From Massospora cicadina (Eukaryota > Entomophthoromycota > Entomophthoromycetes > Entomophthorales > Entomophthoraceae): a DNA stretch of 64,000 nt. This document shows positions 1-10,745 of this stretch, in pieces. Every line of letters begins with the position of its first letter. Within the stretch, counting starts at the first letter, position 1. Below the pieces are notes generated by a model that did no database searches, had not been told where the DNA came from, and saw only the letters and a list, made by a program, of their open reading frames with translations. Made by a program: the position numbers and the translations under genes. Where the stretch lies: contig JAKSZP010000010.1 in NCBI GenBank assembly GCA_022478985.1, positions 368,033 through 432,032 of the forward strand, in the 5' to 3' direction.

Positions 1-1508
1 GGTCAATAAGTATATAGTGGAAAGGTAATTAAGATAGATTGGCTAGTAAACAACTTCTTCTCTAGAGGCCTGAAACTTGCACATAGTTCACAGTTTAAAA
101 AGCAGATAAACTTTAACTGACACCATATCTCAATAGAAAAGCTCTTTTAAATCATGCAAAAGTCTTTTAAATTTTCTATATCCTAATTGATTATGGGCCT
201 CTATTAATATATTTATACTTCTTCTAGATCTGATATGAGAGAACCATTTCTCGTGGACCATCTTCTGTAAACTTCCAATATAAACTAAAATACCCTTGGA
301 ACATCTTATTAAGACAGTATTCGTATCTAGTACTAAAAAAAAAAAAGACAGTATTCGCTTCTTCAGTTTTTTCTTGCCATTATTCTTCATGTAAACATAT
401 CAGGTCACATGTTAGCTAAAATAATGTGCTAAAAATATAGAGCACAGGAAGTATAGAAAAACTGTCAGCTTCTAGGTTTTATACTTCTTGCTAGTGAATT
501 ATTCATATAGTATCCATGAAACTTACAGCTCATCTGTTGAGACTTCCATTGGGGTCCTTCATGTTGTAGAGCCAGAAAAGTGAAACTTGACCTATCTTTA
601 CCTTGAAGTGTACCTCATGATGGGAAGTTTGGAGATGTTTAAATTCCCTTATAGCATCAAGGCATTCCATTTGTATAACCATATAGTTCTCTGTCCAAGT
701 GAAGACCTTACTTTAAAGTAAAAGGATGGTAATTAAGTCCTCGTCCAACTGGGATATATTGCTCTGATAAAACATTTTCTGCCATCCATATAAAGAGAAA
801 TTTTCTGATAAGTATGGATATGTAAAAATTGGTGCCTTTACCAATCTTGCTTTTAGATATTTTATAGCCTGATTTTGCTCTAGGACACGCTCAAACTTTA
901 ATTTATTGGTCTGGAGGTATGTTTGAGGGGCCGATAAGTCTAAAAAGTGGGGGATCAACTTTTAATAATATCTCACAATCACTAAGACTTAGAGAGAGCA
1001 CCTATTAATAGGTTGTTCTCCACCACTATTACTAATATTTTTCCTCCTTGAGGATCAATTCATTGTGAGATTATCTCACAAAAAAGGAACTCTAACTATT
1101 TCTTTAACAATGAACACTAAATTTTTAACTTTAAACTAAAAACACTTAATATATTAACCACTTCACTTAGGTTTTGATGTGGTCCTAGAAAATTTTGATT
1201 AAATAGATATTTTCATCCAGGTATATCACAAGGACTAAAAGATTCATTTCTACATCAATCTGGACAAAAGCATGGTGAATTGTCACAGGGAGGTTGTAAA
1301 GTACTTGTGGCATTCTCATTGGATTAATTAGTCCTTATCTACAGATCAGGGCACACTTCTCCTAGTCCTCTAGAAAAAGCTACATATGCAGTGGCCACCA
1401 AACAAGTTATTTCCGAGAAATACTTCAGGACACTCAAATGTAACAAAGCGTCATCTGTATATAAAAATGGATACAACTATACTTTAGTGACCTCGTCCAA
1501 ATTTCAAT
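1..1508 (-). pseudogene. Outer gypsy element N0: RT C-terminal half, RNase H and integrase zinc domain (broken pol)
   Basis: This is the 3' part of a minus-strand Ty3/gypsy pol that leaves the window on the left. From right to left it shows the RT palm, with an MRMPQ motif near 1,330 and a YLDE motif near 1,213-1,224 (the second catalytic Asp of YxDD is Glu). RNase H follows at about 520-960, with an APIFTYP stretch at its start and MKDPNGSLNR near its end. The His-containing part of the integrase zinc domain lies at 130-390. Frames are broken by stops and shifts. The matching N-terminal half of the RT lies 38 kb away at 39,949-40,150. Known: RT-RNase H-INT order is diagnostic of Ty3/gypsy. 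No functional product is expected. Confidence 0.85.
1063..1081. repeat. Short near-perfect palindrome
   Basis: TTGTGAGATTATCTCACAA reads as an inverted repeat with one central mismatch. It lies in decayed pol sequence of N0, so it is probably chance in AT-rich DNA. No function is assigned. Confidence 0.4.
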
Positions 1509-1513
1509 AATTC

Positions 1514-2245
1514 TATTATAAAGCAGGGTTATCTAAAATAAAAAGACCTTGTGGTTATTACTAATGATGGATTCAACAAGGGATTAACCTGCCATATTAT
1601 TGATTTAACATCATGTAACCCAATGCCAAACCGCTACCTAACTTTTTTATACTAAACTAAACCCAATAGGATCTCTCAACAAATATATGCCTTTATTAAT
1701 TAACATTTATTTAGGGCCAAATAGTTTGTTTAGCAGGCTGTCAGCCTCAATAATTTAAACATATCTACCTCAGATGAACCCTAACATCTGTTAATACTAT
1801 AAGTTGAATTAAAAGTAATTAAGATCTCCTAGTGGTAGTATTCACTATAGCATTAAATTGTTCTTATTTTATTGCCCAAGTTAAAAAAATACCTCACAGC
1901 TTAATGAGTATTTTATATACTATATAGTCAATGTGGTGATTGGTTTGGTGACCCAAATATAACCCTAAAGAGTGAGTGAGCTGATGCTCCAATGAACTTT
2001 GTAACAAACCTTAACGCAACCTGAGAGAGATGGTAAGGTTTTATAAAATGTGATGACGAAAATGACAAATAAAACTTTATATGCATGACCCCATAAAAAA
2101 TTAGTCATTATGACTCTGCCACACATATAAATTTTTCTATACATTTGAGTTTATATAAATTTCCCCTTGATTGATACCAATCCTTATATTTATCCATTTA
2201 AATTAGATGTGATAGAACCATGAGTGACTAAGTGCCATTTTTAAG
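1514..2245 (+). repeat. LTR1 of element T
   Basis: Its start (TATTATAAAGCAGGG) aligns base for base with the LTR3 start (TGTCAAAAAATTGGG). The original TG has become TA. The body matches LTR2 and LTR3, for example around CCTGCCATATTATT near 1,590 and 39,268. The end is set by comparison with LTR3, just before the primer binding site. Confidence 0.75.
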
Positions 2246-2246
2246 T

Positions 2247-2264
2247 TGATGCTCACTACAAGGA
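2247..2264 (+). other. Primer binding site of T, copy 1
   Basis: TGATGCTCACTACAAGGA differs by few bases from TGGTGCTCACTACAGGGG found after the LTRs of G4 and G5. It lies one base inside LTR1. The second T copy at 36,981 reads TGGTGCTAACTATAGGGG. The primer tRNA was not identified. Confidence 0.65.
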
Positions 2265-2505
2265 CTAATAATTCATTTGCTTCGCCTACTTTCAACTCAT
2301 CAGTATTAAAAGAACTCCATAATGAATAGCAACCTTATGTCATGAGTGACTCATTTTAGAGATAGATTTCAAGTTCAGAACATTGATAACATATTAGATG
2401 ACAAAGCTGCTAAATTTTTGTGCATCAAACAACGAATTCTGGCTATGGCTACTCTGGGATGAGACTCTTGAGCTACTAAGTCGCTTTTAAAAAGAAACAG
2501 ACACC

Positions 2506-3602
2506 TGTTGGGATTTTTGCCCACCTTTTCAGCCATCTATATTACCAGGAATCGCTAGGAAATAATTCCCTAAGGTGAGGTGAATTGGAAATTGGTTGAC
2601 TCAAATTTCAGTTTAATAATGTTTGGGGGATTTTAGGTAATTCGACTGGTTTGGATCCATTGGGGGATTAATCCATGTGAATGCTTAAGATCTCATCAGG
2701 GAGAGTTGCTGACAAAATGGGGATCTGATATTTGATTGATGATTAACTATCAGGTGTACCATTTGGGATTGGTTGGGTTTCAACACTGACCAATTGGGAA
2801 TTTAAGGAGCAAGTTGTGAGGTGAGTGATGCCATCTGCAACTAGTGAATTGATAAATTGGTTTGCAACCTACCATAATAGGTAACAAGTCCCTTTACCTA
2901 AGAAGGTCGCTTGCCAAATATGGTTGGTTTGCTGGGATCGAGTAGAAAATGTTAGGGACACATTTTCTGACTCTTTCTGTTCTAGGTCTCAAGGATGTCT
3001 GATGACGGAATCCTAACCAGGATGGGGAAGACCATCCCTGATGAGACAACAAAGGATGATTTAATGGCAACGGCTGCCATTTCAAGGCTGAGGCGCCAAC
3101 TGAGGGTTGGGCGCCAAATTCCCTCTATAAACTTCCCCTGATAAGTTACTTAATAAAAACCAGACTCTAGCAGAATTTATTATTAGTTCTATTTATCTTT
3201 AAGAAAATTATTGCTGTGTGCTTTAATTGGGGACTCTTTATTAGGATAAAGGGTTATGAATTGAGGATCCTGAGAAGAGAAGCTGAGCTGAGATGGGAAT
3301 TGCTGCTGACTTCATGTCACCAGAGAGAGGCCATAAAAAAGTATTTGAGCTTGGATCAAGTTAGGCGTATAAGGGAATAAATCCCTACTGATGAAATCTA
3401 GAGTATTTCGAGGAGAAATACCAGTTGAGCATTGGACCAAAAACTGGTTATCTATTCAACTTTGGATAATAGTCTTCATACTATTATCAACTATATATCT
3501 TATATCATCAGACAACGCGAAGAGTGCACAAACTGAACCTGTGCAGTTATCAATTAGGGGTTAATATTCGTGAATGAGCATCAAAGCTCCTAAATTTTAA
3601 CA
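2506..3602. mobile_element. Solo LTR-like element S1
   Basis: This 1,097-bp block is absent from the second internal copy of T at the same point (near 37,220). It begins TGTTGGG, ends TTTTAACA and is flanked by ACACC (2,501-2,505) and ACACT (3,603-3,607). TG...CA termini and a 5-bp duplication are typical of a solo LTR left by LTR-LTR recombination. A TATA-like CTATAAAC lies near 3,125. No coding potential is recognised and no second copy is seen in the window. Confidence 0.75.
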
Positions 3603-4234
3603 ACACTTAAAAGCTTTTTTAAGACGCCAACCAATTGTTGTCAAATTGCAAGCAAACTTAAAAAGCTCTTGTCAATGAAAAAGAGATAATCCAGTAGTGC
3701 CTTCAGTGAGTGACAGCCTCAAAGATAAAAACCCTCCTCTTCACAGAGTTACCTCCTAAGGTAGTCCTAACATATATATGGTGATTCCTGTACATTTGAA
3801 AAACATCCCTACATGCAACGATTTCAATTACCCAACTTGACTTACCCTTATACAGAGGCGCCTCCATTCAAACCAAAACCACACGTCTATAAATGAGAAG
3901 AGTATATTCTCACTGACAAGTTTTTCTCCTTAAACTAGAATGAGAACATACGCAGACTTTAAAGCGCTTTAAATTTTTATGGAAGAAGCATCAGACCAGC
4001 ATATGGTGGAATTATTAATTTCCAACCTTGACTTTGAGAGTTCCAACTAAGTTATCTTTTATCTAGAAAATAGCGTCATTTCCTACCAGAGTTACAAAAA
4101 GGTCATGATGAAGCTCTTTGTGGGAGGGATAGATTGGCCTAACTCAAAGCCAACTTTTTTACCATTAAATATGCAACGGGACCTTCACCAAATTTTGCTA
4201 ACAGCTTCACCCATAAATTCTATGTTATAGTAGA

Positions 4235-4740
4235 AATGATAGTTGTATTTTATACTAGCGGGCCCATCCCATGAGGGGGATGGCCACACGGTTTTATTTG
4301 AAGGTGCCAAATAAAACTGAGGCTAATAAAAACCCCACATGGTGCCACATAAGTTAGGTTAAGCAGCCATATTGGACGGATAGGGTTTTGAGGATCTTTT
4401 TCTAATGCAGCTTTAAGAGCACGCATAAGAGAAGACAATGTGGGAGTTGGGCATCAGGAGAGTGGAGTATATGGTGGAAAAATATCTAAAATGAGCTGAT
4501 TATGAATTCATAGATGTGCAACACCTCAAAGTACTGGGCAAGCTGATTTCACATATTCTGAGGTCTGCAGATAATAAAACTTTGACCTTTGGCAGTTTTG
4601 TGGGTTTTTAAAGCAAAGACTGACAACTTGTTCAAATTAACACATGAGCAACCCGCAGAAATGCTAGTTCTTTGACTCTATTCCATGCCTCTGCAGCAAA
4701 GCTTCTCAGGAGATTGGGGTAGGAAATACTTTTTCAAAGT
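4235..4740. repeat. About 0.5-kb extra segment in T copy 1
   Basis: Comparison with the second T copy (near 37,860) shows about 500 bp present only here. AGTTGTA occurs at both edges (near 4,238 and 4,737) and could be a 7-bp target duplication. No terminal inverted repeat or coding region was recognised. A deletion in the other copy is the alternative. Boundaries are approximate. Confidence 0.4.
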
Positions 4741-4859
4741 TGTACAGGGAACTTATAAGTAGTTAATGCAAAAATAGCAATGACCTTTGCAGTAAAGCTA
4801 TACTTAAAACTCTTCAATGTGATGGCTCCTTCCTACAAGGAAACATAGACATACATAAT

Positions 4860-5073
4860 ATTGGCAACTACTTGTGCCACTATCCTCTTCCTTACAATTT
4901 CCAAGTGTGTAACAGTATCCTCTTGTCTCCACCAGTGCACAAACTGCCCCACATAACGCGTCATATCTTATCTCTATACTAAAAAGTCATAAGTCACACA
5001 ACTCTCAAAGTTACATTGCCGCCCTTGTGAAATGTCATTGTTGTGACAAAAAGGGCCACTTTGAAGTAAATTA
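4860..5073 (+). pseudogene. Gag nucleocapsid relic of T, copy 1
   Basis: In one plus frame, codons from 5,032 read CHCCDKKGH: the first three ligands of a C-x2-C-x4-H-x4-C zinc knuckle. The fourth Cys codon is replaced by TAA. The aligned position in the second T copy (38,162-38,203) keeps HCCDQKGH but has lost the first Cys (TGA) and the last (TTC). A CCHC knuckle is the hallmark of retrotransposon Gag. The frame upstream is broken, and no protease, RT or integrase is recognised in the rest of the unit. Confidence 0.6.
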
Positions 5074-6080
5074 ATCAGATAAGAAAATGATGCATGTAGT
5101 GTATCCAATTACAGCTGGGATAAAAAAGAAATGATTAATTGGAGGAGGGACTTCCTCTTCTGATGATATATTCACACTAATCCCACACCACATGATAGGC
5201 TTTCACTTGAGAAAGTTGCCGTCCTCACAAAACTTTTTACAATGTTATATGGCGACCAACAAAGCAACACCACACCATTCACTTGCATCTAAAAGAAGTA
5301 AATGAACTGGAGGCCCACCGCAAAATAGAAAACTGACATCTCTTGTAACAATCAGGGATAGCCTTTTCAGATAGGTACCACTCATCCGCAAATATTGCCA
5401 CATCGGCTGGTACAACCTACTGGCCTCATACAAACTAGATATACCATTAATGGTGACCCTGACACACCCCCTATGATCTGTTTTATCATATAATCTCTGA
5501 CGACCTTTATGCAATAAGCCTTAAAGAGCTATCAGAAAAAGTAGATAGTAAGTTTATCTAAGGTAAATTTTAGACAGAAAAACAAGGGATTCTCAAATTA
5601 AATGTGCTAGCCCAGTTAAGCTCCTTCTATGGTGAGAGTGAATTTTTATTCCCAGTTGGCAGTAAAAGGATTATTTGATTATGAAGAACAGCCTCAAGAG
5701 CAGTTCTGGATAAAGACTCTTAGATTATAATTAAAGACAAAGAAAAATAAAAGAAGAAGTGAGTTGAAAACAAAACTTTCTTTTACATAGACTAAGATGA
5801 ATGATTTATTTCCAATTTATCTCTTTTTTATTTTTTTTATTTTATATTCTATTTCTCCATTTTTTGTCACCTACAGGAAAGCACACATTGTCTAATCCCT
5901 AAACTCTAACTATTAATTCCTGTAGTACTCACTAAGTTATAATTAGTTTGTCACTCTAAATGTTCTTCTATGTGCACTGGATAAACCATCCCTTGATTTG
6001 ATCCTCGCACTGAACCAGCACCCTTACCATACTGTACAACAGTTGTTTGAGCATTTCAAAAGATGCTTTTTTTGTTCATT

Positions 6081-6093
6081 CAAGGGGGATAAA
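6081..6093 (+). other. Polypurine tract of T before LTR2
   Basis: CAAGGGGGATAAA directly precedes TGTCAAAAA, the LTR2 start. The second copy has a purine-rich tract ending AGGGAGGGGAAG at 39,181-39,192 before LTR3. Position and composition fit the plus-strand primer of an LTR element. Confidence 0.65.
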
Positions 6094-6341
6094 TGTCAAA
6101 AAGCTGAGTTGACTTGACCATAAACTTAATGCAGCTGTACTATTCCTTGATCTAACAAGGCGATCAACCAGTCATGATATTGATTTACCTGCAAGAAACT
6201 CACCACAAAATATCACCCTAACTATTTTTTGGAATTCAAACACAAATAAATCTCCTTTGAATAGATACTTATTTAAATTACAATACTAAAAATTAAATGG
6301 TTTGCTCGCCAAAGAGAAAAAAATCATTATTTAACTAATTA
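6094..6341 (+). repeat. LTR2 of element T, first segment
   Basis: This is the 5' third of LTR2, cut by chromovirus G1. LTR2 resumes at 20,888 and again at 36,554 after gypsy G3. Total length without insertions is about 754 bp, matching LTR1 and LTR3. Confidence 0.75.
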
Positions 6342-7048
6342 TATCAATAGCATGTCTGTAACGCTCCAGTTCCAGCAGATGTGGTGGGCGAGGGCCCTCA
6401 CCATTGCTATGGAACCCACTGCTGAGTAAAGGGTACACAAAGCACCACACAGAAGGGCGGTGCACAGAAGAGCCCAAGCAAGGATGGCACGCATTTGGCT
6501 AATTTAGACCTTTGGGAGGTCAGCAAACAGGACTAAATAAATGCACATTTACAAAAATAAAACAAACGGGTTTTAAGCCATATGACCAACGAGGAAAGTT
6601 GGTGTTGAAGAAACATACTTAAACACTGGGAGGAGATTTTTCAATTGGTGGAAGTGGTGTTAAGCCTAGGCGAACCAATAGCAAATGCTACCTTTGGCCA
6701 GGGTCCCATAACTAAAGATTGTCCAAACTTAAATTATAGATTGCAAAGTGGCTCGTCCTGACTTAGCTTTTTAAAAAGAGAACGGGTTTCAAATCTTTGT
6801 TCATCCAATATCCATAAAAAACCATTTTAATTTTGGACGTAGCTGATGAATATTAACGCTATGACTATAACTCCAGGCAAGCATCACGCACATCCCCAGG
6901 ACCAACCTGGGCATACCTTTCCTGTACCCAGCATTGGTCCAGAGTATGTTTCAAGTCAAGAAATCCTTGTAACTTTACCTTTTTGGCCTCCTGACAGCCA
7001 TTTTTGTCCTTGCAATCAGTCCCCTCAATTATGTCATGTAGTATGACA
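6342..7048 (-). repeat. 3' LTR of G1
   Basis: It matches 20,177-20,887 and the solo LTR at 59,296-60,186. The family termini on the plus strand are TGTCAAGAG and ATGACA, giving TGTCA...TGACA ends. Here the left end has decayed to TATCAATAG. The minus-strand purine tract GGACGAGAGGGTAA lies at 7,049-7,062, directly next to it, so this is the downstream LTR. Confidence 0.85.
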
Positions 7049-7800
7049 TTACCCTCTCGTCCTTTTGAAGCTCCACCCCTCCTCCAGGGGTTTTTGCCAG
7101 AGAAAAGTCCTTGTGGTCTGGGGCAGCCTCATGGTGGCAACAGTTCGTTGAGACTTGAGTCCTGCGGCCTCAGGAAAATGCTCGTGAAAAACATTAATTA
7201 AATTTGGACATAGGCACAATTGCATGCTGGTACCCAACTGTTTTCCGCTATGCCAAATCCCTTCCAGGTATTATGTACTCAAACCTTCTTCTTTATCTGC
7301 AAGAGGCTACAACTTCATCCACTTCCCACTTTGGTGCCCCATCAATGAGATAAGCCTCTGGAGTCTCCGGTGGGGGCCCTCAAACAACTTTAGATTGTTT
7401 TCATGGAAGACAGCAAAGATTTGAAATGAGGGGGAATATCCAACTGGTATGAAGCGTGGTCCACCTTTTTGACAACTTGATAAGGGCCAATCCTCTTCAG
7501 TCCCAGCTTTTTGAATGGCTGCTTGATAGGGATGTTTCGAGCATTAGGCATCACAATATCCCCTTCTTAGTATGCAGGACCTACTCGTCTCTTTCCATCA
7601 GTGTTCTCCTTATACGCTTGCATTGCCGCCTCCAAATTCGTGGTAACCCCCTGGTGTACTTTCTTGATAGTCTTAGCAAAGTCCACCACTGCTTCGACTT
7701 TATGATCCACAACTGGGCTCCATGTTGAAGGCGGGGTTAAACCCATGGTTTGAGAAAAATGGAGAACAACCAATAGACGCATGTTGAGTGTTGATTAGCT
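7049..7800 (-). pseudogene. G1 integrase C-terminus: GPY/F module and chromodomain relic
   Basis: The minus strand encodes a stretch with KRIGPYQVV and SYQLDIP near 7,470-7,560, matching the GPY/F module of gypsy integrases. Downstream, at 7,060-7,330, residues such as CPNLINVFHEHFPEAAG match the end of a chromodomain, where a YLVKWKGY-type strand and a WEP motif are followed by an FH..FP helix. The chromodomain core is degraded and split between frames. Known: in chromoviruses this domain targets integration to chromatin marks. Function here is lost. Confidence 0.65.
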
Positions 7801-7827
7801 TAACTGAGCCATGAGAAGGTGGGAGAT

Positions 7828-8109
7828 CTAATATGAATGATCCGCAGCTGTGTAACACTGCAAAAACTGTTCCAAGCACTGTTTCACTCGTTCATTCTGC
7901 CCATCTGATTGAGGGTGATAGGCATTTGAATGACAGGGGAAAATTTGAAGTGTCTTACACAACACTTCCCAAAAGACGGAGGAAAACTGGGGACCATGAT
8001 TGGTAATGATCTCCTGGGGCACCCCATGAAGGGCAAACACGTAAAATACAATGAGCCTAACTATCTTAGCCGCAATTACAGTGGTTCTACAGGGTTAAAG
8101 TGGGCGAAC
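7828..8109 (-). pseudogene. G1 integrase catalytic core, C-terminal part
   Basis: The minus strand encodes ALHGVPQEIITNHGPQFSS and then AYHPQSDGQNERV. These hold the second catalytic Asp region (the usual SDRG is TNHG here) and the catalytic Glu (QNERV). The frame continues at 9,264 on the far side of S2a, where the text reads toward DHFTK. The bases 8,105-8,109 are one copy of the S2a target duplication. Confidence 0.8.
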
Positions 8110-9263
8110 TGTAAGTCCAGGGGAACGTCCCCTGTGCGTGTATTGGGCAATCTTCCCGTTTCCAAATAAAAAGGATCTGAAGAGGGTGAATGTACCCCTC
8201 ATCACCAAGGCGACCTTACCCACATTGTAGACGAGCGCTGGTAACATCCCTCCCTCTCAGAACCCTTCCCCAGTGCCCTCATTCACCTCAGCCAAACTTT
8301 TTAGCTGGATTAAGGAAATCTGCACTGAGATCTCTGAATTGAAGTCAAAGGGTCCAAAACTGATGGGAAGAAAGCCTGATGATTATAAAACATATCTCTA
8401 AAAAGGGACAAGTATCAAGTTATTGGCTGGAATCACTGACAGATCCAACACAGCCAGCAGTATGATCATTGATGCAAAGAACCCATCAAAATTGTCGGGG
8501 ATGATCCCCAATGTGCAGATGGTATCTCTGGAAACCATCGCAGGCAGTTCAAAACCCCTATTCGGTAAATTGGGAGTTGCAGCTGACATATCTCATTTGA
8601 CTGAACAAACGCCCCAGCGACTGGTCATGGGCAGGTTGGGCATCCCAAACCCATTTCCAACCAATTGGGACCTCCTATACGTGGGGTGGCTCAAGGGTTT
8701 TCCCATTGCTCGTTGGGCCAGACGCCATCATGCCAACCAATGGAAATTTAGTCAAGCCTTGGTTCATACATTTGAGGTTAAACTGACAGTGACTTGGCCT
8801 GCCAACGAATCCTTTGATGTCAGATTCTAATTGAGATTATCCACCCTTTCTCCTTAAAATTCGCCGAGTTAGGTCAAATCTGAGGGATCTGATCCCTGCT
8901 TGGACTCACTACAATCGAACACTATTTAGTCAGTTGCATTACAATGAGGAAATTGTTGGTCAATTTTCTTCATTTATCTTTCCAACAAAACCTTTTACCC
9001 ATAAATTCCAATTTTTATGTTGAAATCCAAACTGCCCTTTCCACTGGTATTCCATCAACCCTCAGAGTTTATGGCCGTGTTTGCCTAGTATTTCGCTAGG
9101 TGCCTATACACAATTATGGCTAATGGATAATTGATGGCGGAACTCCTTAATTCCATATCCGTCGTACCAGCAGCAATACCACTGGCATTCAGGTTTGCCA
9201 TTTGGGTGCTTCAGCACTTGAGCTGGCAGGCTGGTCTAAAAATAACTTGCTGTTTTCCTGACA
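8110..9263 (+). mobile_element. LTR-like element S2a with an internal reading frame
   Basis: This 1,154-bp block starts TGTAAGTCC and ends CCTGACA, with CGAAC (8,105-8,109) and TGAAC (9,264-9,268) at its flanks. Removing it rejoins the G1 integrase frame. It is homologous, in reverse orientation, to 43,347-44,503. The plus frame from 8,111 to 8,830 is open except for a TAG near 8,229 and a TAA at 8,398. It encodes an Ile/Leu/Glu-rich, coiled-coil-like segment near 8,305-8,350 and a later part with GRLGI, NPFPTNWD, YVGW and RRHHAN. The family is not recognised. It could be a solo LTR that carries an ORF, or a small non-autonomous element. Confidence 0.75.
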
Positions 9264-9640
9264 TGAACTTTTGTAAAATGGTCTACCACTACCATGAAGG
9301 CGTCATAGCCTTCAGAAACAGGTAACTCCACAATAAAATCCACTGATAATGAAGTCCAAGGCTCTTCAGCTTTTTTTGAACTGGCACCAACAACCCTGTG
9401 AGGGTCTGGCGATTTAGCTTCATTTTAAAGCAGACCAGGCACTCTTTACAACACCTGGCAACCTGTGTGGCTAATCCCTTCCAATTGTAAGTGCGGCAGA
9501 TAAGCCCAAGAGTCTTTGCCTTTCCAGGGTGGCCAACAGTGATCGCATCATAATGAGCCTGGATGGTTTCCAGATAAAGGGTTCTTGTATGACCCAGAGG
9601 CGTCCCTGAAACCACACCATCTCATCCTTAAATTGGTTTC
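9264..9640 (-). pseudogene. G1 integrase zinc domain and start of catalytic core
   Basis: The minus strand shows the HHCC zinc domain (HYDAITVGHPGKAKT, then CCKECLVC) and the first core motif with the catalytic Asp (SVDFIVELP) near 9,340, followed by DHFTK just before the S2a junction. The order matches a Ty3/gypsy integrase. The neighbouring RNase H lies at 9,700-10,164. Confidence 0.85.
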
Positions 9641-9699
9641 CTAGTAATTTCTTCTTGATTCAACTTGCTCTTGGCAAGGACCATAGTATACTCTGCTGA

Positions 9700-10164
9700 C
9701 AGATGCTTTGAAAGGACTACCTTTTTGAACATACCATGTTCCTCTGCATTTTCCAGAGAATAAAACGCTGATACGTGGGTCATGAGGAGTGATGTTAGGA
9801 CACAATATTACTTGGCAGAATCAATAAATGGGTGTTGTGTACCTCTACCTCCTTTGGGTCTGGTACTAACGCAGGGTTTTGGCTCAAAGCATCCACCAAA
9901 CCTTTCTCCTGTCCCTTTATAAACTCATAGGAAAACACAAATTGGGCCAGGGTCTCACGCCAGTGAGTTTTCCGTGGGGTCATGACATGAGGTGCGTGGT
10001 AGTACAACAAGGCATGGTGATCTGTATGTATGCAGAAGGGTCGGGATGAGCCATGAAAGTGATGACGCCAATAAGTAAGCGCCTCCACCACTGCTAATAA
10101 CTCCTTGAAATAAGTAGCGTAGTTTATCTCAGGCAAGGACATTTTCCAAGAAAATATACTACTG
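9700..10164 (-). pseudogene. G1 RNase H, C-terminal part
   Basis: The minus strand has KMSLPEINYATYFKELLAV, ALTYWRHHF and IHTDHHALL, then the terminal Asp region (GLVDALSQNPAL). This is the second half of a gypsy RNase H. The first half lies at 17,148-17,330; G2 inserted between them. The residues on the two sides read on into the usual EHPV-YFSRK region, with a frameshift and an Arg-to-Trp codon change. Confidence 0.85.
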
Positions 10165-10169
10165 GATGC

Positions 10170-10731
10170 TATTGGAATTTCGTTAGAAATTTCGATATTC
10201 AGGTGCTACAAAGGCTATAAAATTATTAATTCTGTGGCTCAAGCAAAGATAGAAACAAGTGCAACGAAGTTATTCGTTTATTGTAAACATATATTACAAT
10301 TAGAAATACAGAATTCTGTTTTGAATAAACCAAATTTGAGCTACACAAGACAAAAATAGTGGTACTTTAATAGTTGAAAATGAAGGTTATTTATTGGGGT
10401 AGATTTGGTGAGTTCTTTATAAAAATTTTCGTGCTTCAACCAAGTAAGATCTTTCCTAATAGATGACCGATATTGCTGACTATTATTACTATACTTGTGA
10501 TGGCCAGATCTGATAAGGTTCTTATTAGATGAGATTGACCTTCTTGTAGGATGTTTTGCCCCTTCAGATTGCTTAGCCCCATCCTTCAGAGGAGGCCAAT
10601 AACTCCAAAGGGTTTATCGTTGGTCTATCCAATAATTGGATATCTCTGACGGGGTTTTTACAATATTATTTGACTGAGACACAGAATCATGATTTTGATT
10701 TTTTTGGTCATTGCAGTTGAATCCCCTAACA
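10170..10731 (-). repeat. 3' LTR of G2 with adjacent polypurine tract
   Basis: It matches 16,583-17,142, for example GATAGAAACAAGTGCAACGA in both. The minus-strand tract CCTTGAGGGGGCAT at 10,732-10,745 abuts the LTR start TGTTAGGGG, the expected arrangement of a 3' LTR. Confidence 0.88.
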
Positions 10732-10745
10732 ATGCCCCCTCAAGG

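Noticed and set aside
331..346. Poly-A run as a LINE tail
   Set aside because: It lies inside the integrase relic of N0 with no element end beside it; a simple homopolymer.
5245..5514. Minus-strand open frame with LLDASEW resembling an RNase H DAS motif
   Set aside because: The aligned second T copy (38,370-38,640) does not keep the motif, and element T reads on the plus strand.
8423..8830. Possible host gene of 135 codons
   Set aside because: It lies within the mobile S2a block and has a decayed homologue in S2b; not a host gene.
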